In this document: positions 6,979 through 10,468 of the stretch, one piece after another
Layout: each line of letters opens with the position of its first letter
Numbering within the stretch: the first letter of the stretch is position 1
From: Akkermansia sp.
Lineage (GTDB): Bacteria; Verrucomicrobiota; Verrucomicrobiia; Verrucomicrobiales; Akkermansiaceae
Direction: 5' to 3'
Assembly (NCBI GenBank): GCA_017555465.1
Contig: JAFZGH010000215.1
Span: 1 to 10,468, forward strand
DNA length: 10,468 nt
Notes under the pieces: model-generated
Databases searched by the model: none
Seen by the model: the letters and a program-made list of their open reading frames with translations, nothing else
What the model was told of the DNA's origin: nothing
Translations under genes and position numbers: made by a program

Positions 6979-7745
6979 TGAAACGGTGCATCATTCCAGT
7001 TCTGTTCCTGTGCGGACTCTTCCTGCAACCGCAATTCCTGCATGCCCAGGAGGCTGAGGAGCAGCAGATGCAGGCTCTCCCGCAGTGGCTCATTGATTTT
7101 TCCAACCTGCCGGCCGAGACCCGCAATACGTATATCGGCAAGTTCAACCTGGCCAAAGAAGCATACCAGCAAGACCGGTGGATTGACTGCATTGCCCTGC
7201 TGGCTGAATGCGAAATCATCTTGCGCGGCAACCCCAACATCTGGAATCTGCGCGCCTGCTGCCTGATGGAACAGCAGTATTTTACGGAAGCAGAGGAGGA
7301 AATCAAACGCGTGCTGGAAGCCACCCCGGACGACGAGGTCGCGCGGATGAATCTGGCATATGTGTACATGGCCCGCGGCCTCTATAAGGAAAGCCTGGCC
7401 ATTACCACACGCCAGCGGGAGGATTTATACCTGATGCACGCAGAGGATGAACTGCTTTATGCGCTGGATTTCAGAGTCCTGCTCTGTTATCTCCTGATGG
7501 GGCAGGAGGATAAGGCCCATGCCATTGCCACCTCTGTGACGCCCATGACTGATACACCGCTGTATCACTATGCAAAGGCCGCCATTGCCCTTGTCAAGGG
7601 GAACCCGCAGGCAGCTGCCTATAACCTGAATCTCGCCAAGGTGATTTTTGCCAATAACAAGGCTTATATACCTTATGAACGAGCGCTGAACCTCTCCGGG
7701 ATTCTCAAGAAAAAAGCACCCGGGCAGAAATCTGCCACCCCCTGA
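6975..7745 (+). CDS. Exported TPR-repeat protein, unknown role
   Basis: This 256-aa protein has a clear Sec signal peptide: basic MMKR, a hydrophobic core CIIPVLFLCGLFL, and a likely cut after LHA near residue 24, so it should be periplasmic or envelope-associated. The rest is helical, with TPR-like units at about 56-87, 88-121 (WNLRACCLMEQQYFTEAEEEIKRVLEATPDD) and 122-155 (ARMNLAYVYMARGLYKESLA), plus weaker repeats to about 240 and a basic tail. TPRs bind other proteins; no catalytic motif is visible and I cannot name a partner. Its ATG overlaps the dxs stop (ATGA), with a second ATG three bases on (6978). Its TGA overlaps the recO ATG by one base. Translation of dxs, this gene and recO is therefore probably coupled. 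Lipoprotein is unlikely: Cys5 sits before the hydrophobic core. Confidence 0.8.
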   Translation: MMKRCIIPVLFLCGLFLQPQFLHAQEAEEQQMQALPQWLIDFSNLPAETRNTYIGKFNLAKEAYQQDRWIDCIALLAECEIILRGNPNIWNLRACCLMEQQYFTEAEEEIKRVLEATPDDEVARMNLAYVYMARGLYKESLAITTRQREDLYLMHAEDELLYALDFRVLLCYLLMGQEDKAHAIATSVTPMTDTPLYHYAKAAIALVKGNPQAAAYNLNLAKVIFANNKAYIPYERALNLSGILKKKAPGQKSATP

Positions 7746-8275
7746 TGGAACGGGACACAGGCACTATTCTGCGCCAGCAGCCGCTGGGAGAACACGGTCT
7801 CATCATCACCTGGTGCACCCGGGAGCACGGCATTGTGCGGACCGCCGCGCGCCTGGCCCGCAAACCCGGCAGTGAATTGAGCGGGCAGGTTGACTTATTC
7901 CACGAGTGCGAGTTATTGTACCGCCCGGCCTCGCAAGGGGACTTGCACACGCTTTCATCCGTCGCCCTGCTCTCCCCCCGGCTGGAGCTGCGCAGCAGCC
8001 TGCTGCGCCTGCGCCTGGCCAGTTACCTGGCGCGCCTGCTGGTTGCCACAGTAGAGGCCGGGGCGGCGGAATCAGCCTGGCACACATTGATTTCCGGGGC
8101 GTTGGATTATGTGGCCACCTCTACCCCGCGCCGCGCTATTCTGCTGCATTTTGAAAAACGCCTCGCGGAGCTGCACGGCCTTTATAACCCGACAGAGGCC
8201 CCGCACCACGCCCTGCAGCGCCATTTCCAGAACATGCCCGCCGGCCGCGCCGAACTGCTGGAGCAGCTGGGTTAA
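7745..8275 (+). CDS. recO: DNA repair protein RecO, short form
   Basis: RecO works with RecR to load RecA onto SSB-coated single strands and anneals complementary strands. The 176-aa product shows the N-terminal OB fold pattern: ILRQQPLGEHGLIITWCTREHGIVRTAA, then ARKPGSELSGQVDLFHECELLYRPASQGDLHTL. The helical part follows, with RLASYLARLLVATVEAG and ILLHFEKRLAELHGLY. RecO proteins are usually about 240-250 aa. This one stops soon after the helix where the Cys-rich zinc site of many homologues would begin, so the C-terminal third is missing. No leftover coding sequence is visible in the 113 bases before rpsF, so it looks like a compact form, not a fresh frameshift. The start overlaps the upstream stop by one base (TGATG). 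It is the last gene of the plus-strand cluster. The call rests on the N-terminal half. Confidence 0.82.
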   Translation: MERDTGTILRQQPLGEHGLIITWCTREHGIVRTAARLARKPGSELSGQVDLFHECELLYRPASQGDLHTLSSVALLSPRLELRSSLLRLRLASYLARLLVATVEAGAAESAWHTLISGALDYVATSTPRRAILLHFEKRLAELHGLYNPTEAPHHALQRHFQNMPAGRAELLEQLG

Positions 8276-8281
8276 GCTGCT
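8262..8281 (+). other. Hairpin spanning the recO stop codon
   Basis: A 7-bp perfect stem, AGCAGCT (8262-8268) with AGCTGCT (8275-8281), encloses a 6-base loop holding most of the TAA stop. No T-run follows, so it is not a standard terminator. It may protect the 3' end or slow polymerase where the plus-strand cluster meets rpsF coming from the right. No plus-strand intrinsic terminator is visible in the remaining bases up to rpsF. Confidence 0.35.
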
Positions 8282-8319
8282 GTAGTCATGCGCTCCTATG
8301 TCCACCACACGACGGGCAT

Positions 8320-8354
8320 ACAACAAAAAAACCTGCCGCGCAAAGCAGCAGGTT
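8320..8354 (-). terminator. Intrinsic terminator of rpsF
   Basis: The stem AACCTGC/GCAGGTT (8348-8354 with 8330-8336) is 7 bp with a CG/CG extension after one mismatch. Read on the minus strand it is followed by a run of T (TTTTTTTGTTG, 8331-8320, whose first bases belong to the stem). It sits about 35 bases past the rpsF stop and so ends that gene, between the convergent recO and rpsF. Confidence 0.85.
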
Positions 8355-8388
8355 CTTGAAAAAAGGTGTATCGCGTATCACCGGCACC

Positions 8389-8667
8389 TTACTTGGTGCG
8401 GTAGTACTGGTAGTGTACGCGCTCGTCGATGGCGAGAGCCTCGCGGGCGGTGCGAATCACGCTGGGCTCAGCGTCGAACTGGAACAGCATGTACTGACCG
8501 TGCGTCAGGTGGTTAGACTCATAAGCGAATTCACGACGACCCACATTTGTGGTGCCGGTCACCTTGGCGCCTGCGGCCTCAAGCTTCTCCGTCATGGCGG
8601 CGGTCAGCTCATCGAGGGTGGCAGAACCCTTCATGTTCAGAACGATCAGTGCTTCGTACTTTCTCAT
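8389..8667 (-). CDS. rpsF: 30S ribosomal protein bS6
   Basis: bS6 binds the central domain of 16S rRNA together with bS18 during small-subunit assembly. The 92-aa product begins with the hallmark MRKYEALIVLN and follows the single-domain alpha/beta fold: GAKVTGTTNVGRREFAYESNHLTHGQYMLFQFDAEPSVI near the middle and IDERVHYQYYRTK at the end. It is at the short end of the family's range and lacks the acidic C-terminal tail of the E. coli protein. In many bacteria rpsF is followed by ssb and/or rpsR; here a terminator follows at once, so it seems to be a single-gene unit and bS18 must be encoded elsewhere. The ATG is preceded by A/T-rich sequence (TTACAAAAAGCT) with no Shine-Dalgarno. Confidence 0.95.
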   Translation of the reverse strand: MRKYEALIVLNMKGSATLDELTAAMTEKLEAAGAKVTGTTNVGRREFAYESNHLTHGQYMLFQFDAEPSVIRTAREALAIDERVHYQYYRTK

Positions 8668-8714
8668 AGCTTTTTGTAATGTAAGATCTCTTGCTTTCGC
8701 AAATGCGGTGGCAG

Positions 8715-8743
8715 ATGATGCACCTTTTCTGCAAAGAAATCAA
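8715..8743 (-). promoter_or_regulatory. Possible rpsF promoter
   Basis: The minus strand shows TTGATT (8743-8738), a 17-base spacer and CATCAT (8720-8715), each matching four of six consensus bases. It would give a leader of about 41 bases that includes a TTGC-GAAA-GCAA tetraloop hairpin (8702-8691). The match is modest; read-through from kdsD is the alternative. Confidence 0.35.
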
Positions 8744-8790
8744 GCCTAAAGTGTGTTTAAGGCTAAAATTTCTGCATTCAGAGCCTTAAA
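8743..8790 (-). promoter_or_regulatory. Competing hairpins after kdsD
   Basis: Three related arms lie between the kdsD stop and rpsF: 8782-8790, 8756-8764 and 8743-8750. The middle arm pairs perfectly over 9 bp with the first (TTTAAGGCT/AGCCTTAAA), beginning at the base next to the kdsD stop. It can instead pair over 8 bp with one bulge with the third (TTTAGGCT). No T-run follows either hairpin, so neither is a classical terminator. This could be a weak kdsD 3' end or a read-through switch. Confidence 0.4.
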
Positions 8791-9759
8791 TCAGATGAGT
8801 TTGAGGCGTACGAGGTCCTGCGTGTCGATAAGGCCCACCGGTTTGTTGTCGGCATCGAGCACCACGAGGTCGTCGATGCGGCGGTCGCGGAGGGTCTTCA
8901 CGGCCACGATGGCGAGCTTGTCAGCCTCCACATAAACCGGGTTCTGGGTCATGATGTCGCGCACGGGCTTGGCGCCGCAGGCGGGGTCCTTCTGGTAGGC
9001 GCGGGCAAAGTCGCCATGGGTGAACACACCGGCCAGCGAACCGTCCTCATGCACCAGGATGCAGGCACCCACACGGGCGGTGGACATGGCGATGATGCAG
9101 TCCATGATGCTGGAGGATTCCGGCAGCTTGGCGAATTCGGTACGCATGATATCGCCGATGCGGGTAAGCAGGGCGCGGCCCAGGGAACCACCGGGGTGGC
9201 TGCGGGCAAAGTCTTCCTTGGTGAAGTTCTGGGCTTCCAGAAGCGCCATGGCAAGGGCATCGCCCATGACGAGCATGGCGGTGGAGGAGGAAGTGGGGGC
9301 CAGGTTCAGCGGGTCGGCCTCGCGCTCCACGTGGGTGTTGAGCACCACATCGGAAAGCTGGGCCAGGGTGGAACCGGGCTTGCCGGTCATGCCGATGATG
9401 GAAATATCAAAGCGCTTGAGGAAGGGCATGAGGGTGAGGAGCTCTGCCGTTTCGCCGGAGTAGGACATGGCGATGCAGGCATCGCCGTCCTGCACGATAC
9501 CGAGGTCGCCATGCAGGGCGTTCATGGTATCGAGCACCACGGAAGGAGCGCCGGTGGAGGTAAGGGTGGCGGCAATCTTGTCGCCGATGAGACCGCTCTT
9601 GCCCACGCCCACGATGATAATCTTGTGGCCGGAGTTAATGGCCTTGCGCATGGCTTCCACTGCTTCATCGAAGGAATTGTCCAGCTCATCGGCAATGACC
9701 TTGAGCGCATCAATTTCGTCCTCGAATACCTTTTTACCGCGAATGATATGACTGATCAT
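8791..9759 (-). CDS. kdsD: Arabinose-5-phosphate isomerase, KpsF/GutQ family
   Basis: KdsD converts ribulose-5-phosphate to arabinose-5-phosphate, the first committed step toward KDO of lipopolysaccharide, in the cytoplasm. The 322-aa product has the usual order: an N-terminal SIS domain (about 35-195) then two CBS domains (about 205-260 and 270-322). SIS motifs include VGVGKSGLIGDKIAATLTSTG, ALHGDLG, SYSGETAEL and the family signature DPLNLAPTSSSTAMLVMGDALA, then HPGGSLG. Lys54, Glu106, Glu147 and His188 line up with the residues I recall as catalytic in E. coli KdsD (Lys59, Glu111, Glu152, His193). The CBS pair may sense a nucleotide or sugar ligand. The gene has its own extended -10 promoter and a leader of about 27 bases without a Shine-Dalgarno. 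It could be a kpsF or gutQ paralogue; motifs alone do not separate these. Confidence 0.93.
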   Translation of the reverse strand: MISHIIRGKKVFEDEIDALKVIADELDNSFDEAVEAMRKAINSGHKIIIVGVGKSGLIGDKIAATLTSTGAPSVVLDTMNALHGDLGIVQDGDACIAMSYSGETAELLTLMPFLKRFDISIIGMTGKPGSTLAQLSDVVLNTHVEREADPLNLAPTSSSTAMLVMGDALAMALLEAQNFTKEDFARSHPGGSLGRALLTRIGDIMRTEFAKLPESSSIMDCIIAMSTARVGACILVHEDGSLAGVFTHGDFARAYQKDPACGAKPVRDIMTQNPVYVEADKLAIVAVKTLRDRRIDDLVVLDADNKPVGLIDTQDLVRLKLI

Positions 9760-9792
9760 GATAGTTAGTTTTGAAACTGTTTTAGTGATTGC

Positions 9793-9821
9793 ATTCTAGC
9801 ACACAGCCCCCAGCCCTGCAA
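9793..9821 (-). promoter_or_regulatory. Promoter of kdsD
   Basis: The minus strand shows TTGCAG (9821-9816), a 17-base spacer and TAGAAT (9798-9793), with TG one base before the -10 (extended -10). The -35 is weak (three of six). Transcription would start near 9786, 27 bases before the ATG. The -35 directly abuts the T-run of the efp terminator. Confidence 0.65.
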
Positions 9822-9853
9822 CAAAAAACCGCCGTGGAGGAGCTCCACGGCGG
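9822..9853 (-). terminator. Intrinsic terminator of the EF-P gene
   Basis: An 11-bp perfect stem, CCGCCGTGGAG/CTCCACGGCGG (9829-9839 with 9843-9853), has a 3-base loop. On the minus strand it is followed by six T then G (9828-9822). It lies 24 bases past the stop of the EF-P gene. This is a strong, standard terminator that separates the EF-P gene from kdsD. Confidence 0.93.
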
Positions 9854-9877
9854 CAGAAAAGCAGATTTTGTACAGGA

Positions 9878-10447
9878 TTAGTTGTTCACACGGCCCAGGT
9901 AGGTGCCATCTTCGGTCTTCACGGAGATGCGCTGACCAGCGGTGATGAACAGGGGCACCTGCACCACGAGGCCCGTGGTCATGGTGGCGCTCTTGTACAC
10001 GTTGTTGGCGGAGTTACCCTTCACGCCCTCGGGAGCCTCGGCCACTTCCATGGTGATGGCGGCGGGCAGCTCGATGGAGCACACGATTTCATCGGTGAAG
10101 AGCAGCACGTACACACCGCCTTCGATGAGGTAATCCTTAACGGGTTCCACGATATCCTCGCCCACGCATACGTCCTCGTAGGTCTCGGTGTTGAGGAAGT
10201 GGTAGCCCATGCCGTCAACGTAGGAGAATTCCATCTCCTCGCGGCTGAGCATCACGCCCTCAAGGAAGTCGTTGGAGGTAAGGCGCAGATTGTAGTCTTT
10301 GCCGGAAGCGATGCTGCGGATGGTCATCTGCACATAGGAGGCCATGCGGGGGGGAGTCTTGAGCTGGCTCTCACGCACAACGCAGATATCGCCGTTGTAG
10401 TTCACGGCGTGACCTTTGCGGAGCTGAATAACGGGAACTTTTGCCAT
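9878..10447 (-). CDS. efp: Elongation factor P family protein (EF-P or EfpL)
   Basis: EF-P binds between the P and E sites and rescues ribosomes stalled on proline runs. The 189-aa product has the three-domain length and landmarks: RKGHAVNYNGDICVV at the start, SYVDGMGYHFLNTETYED in the middle, IELPAAITMEVAEAPEGVKGNSA, and the C-terminal signature KSATMTTGLVVQVPLFITAGQRISV. The tip of the first-domain loop, where E. coli EF-P has Lys34 in PGKG, reads KTPPRMAS, putting Arg at position 34. The loop is one residue longer than in E. coli EF-P and recalls the YeiP/EfpL branch (NYNG, FSYVDG), while the C-terminus resembles classical EF-P. Lysine-type modification therefore cannot apply; arginine rhamnosylation or no modification are the options. 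Paralogue assignment is uncertain. The start lacks a Shine-Dalgarno; its promoter lies beyond the window. Confidence 0.9.
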   Translation of the reverse strand: MAKVPVIQLRKGHAVNYNGDICVVRESQLKTPPRMASYVQMTIRSIASGKDYNLRLTSNDFLEGVMLSREEMEFSYVDGMGYHFLNTETYEDVCVGEDIVEPVKDYLIEGGVYVLLFTDEIVCSIELPAAITMEVAEAPEGVKGNSANNVYKSATMTTGLVVQVPLFITAGQRISVKTEDGTYLGRVNN

Positions 10448-10468
10448 AACGCGCGGAGAGTAGCAGAG

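Noticed and set aside
238..8275. The composition shift as a replication terminus.
   Set aside because: The right-hand genes prefer C-ending codons on both strands, so the change is better explained by codon choice than by a switch of replication strand. No dif-like site was recognised.
8356..8679. Plus-strand frames opposite rpsF.
   Set aside because: rpsF on the minus strand is unmistakable, and these frames are its shadow.
61..10447. A functional link between tRNA-Pro(GGG) and EF-P in one window.
   Set aside because: They are 10 kb apart with many unrelated genes between, and no encoded protein here has a run of three prolines.

Overview
The window is an ordinary-looking stretch of a Gram-negative bacterial chromosome, about 58% G+C by eye. 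The best guess is Verrucomicrobiota, possibly near Akkermansia. Three things point that way: a 1-deoxyxylulose-5-phosphate synthase whose active-site motifs recall the chlamydial/verrucomicrobial branch, a KDO (lipopolysaccharide) pathway isomerase, and the absence of Shine-Dalgarno sequences at every start. The phylum call is an inference, not a match.

Layout. A minus-strand tRNA-Pro(GGG) with its terminator lies at the left edge. It is divergent from argC, and the two promoters appear to share one -35 region. After argC comes a roughly 240-base spacer holding a composite inverted repeat that may be a small repeat element. A tightly packed plus-strand cluster follows from about 1.5 to 8.3 kb: a sigma-54-dependent NtrC-type response regulator, a GT-C type membrane glycosyltransferase, xseB, dxs, a secreted TPR protein and a short recO. 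Gaps are 15 and 20 bases and the last three junctions overlap (29, 4 and 1 bases), so this is probably one six-gene transcription unit. Three minus-strand genes follow: rpsF (with terminator), kdsD (arabinose-5-phosphate isomerase) and an EF-P family gene, whose strong terminator abuts the kdsD promoter.

Function. Most products are housekeeping: arginine synthesis (ArgC), DNA repair (XseB, RecO), isoprenoid precursor and thiamine/pyridoxal precursor supply (Dxs), translation (tRNA-Pro, bS6, EF-P) and envelope carbohydrate (KdsD, the GT-C protein). The NtrC-type regulator heading the cluster is the least expected member and may control envelope glycosylation through its immediate neighbour.

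I see no CRISPR array, phage, transposase, toxin-antitoxin or defence module. The observations most worth following up are the shared divergent promoter and nearly leaderless argC, the composite repeat at about 1335-1469, the EF-P with arginine instead of lysine at the loop tip, the shortened RecO, the alternating hairpins between kdsD and rpsF, and the lack of Shine-Dalgarno motifs.
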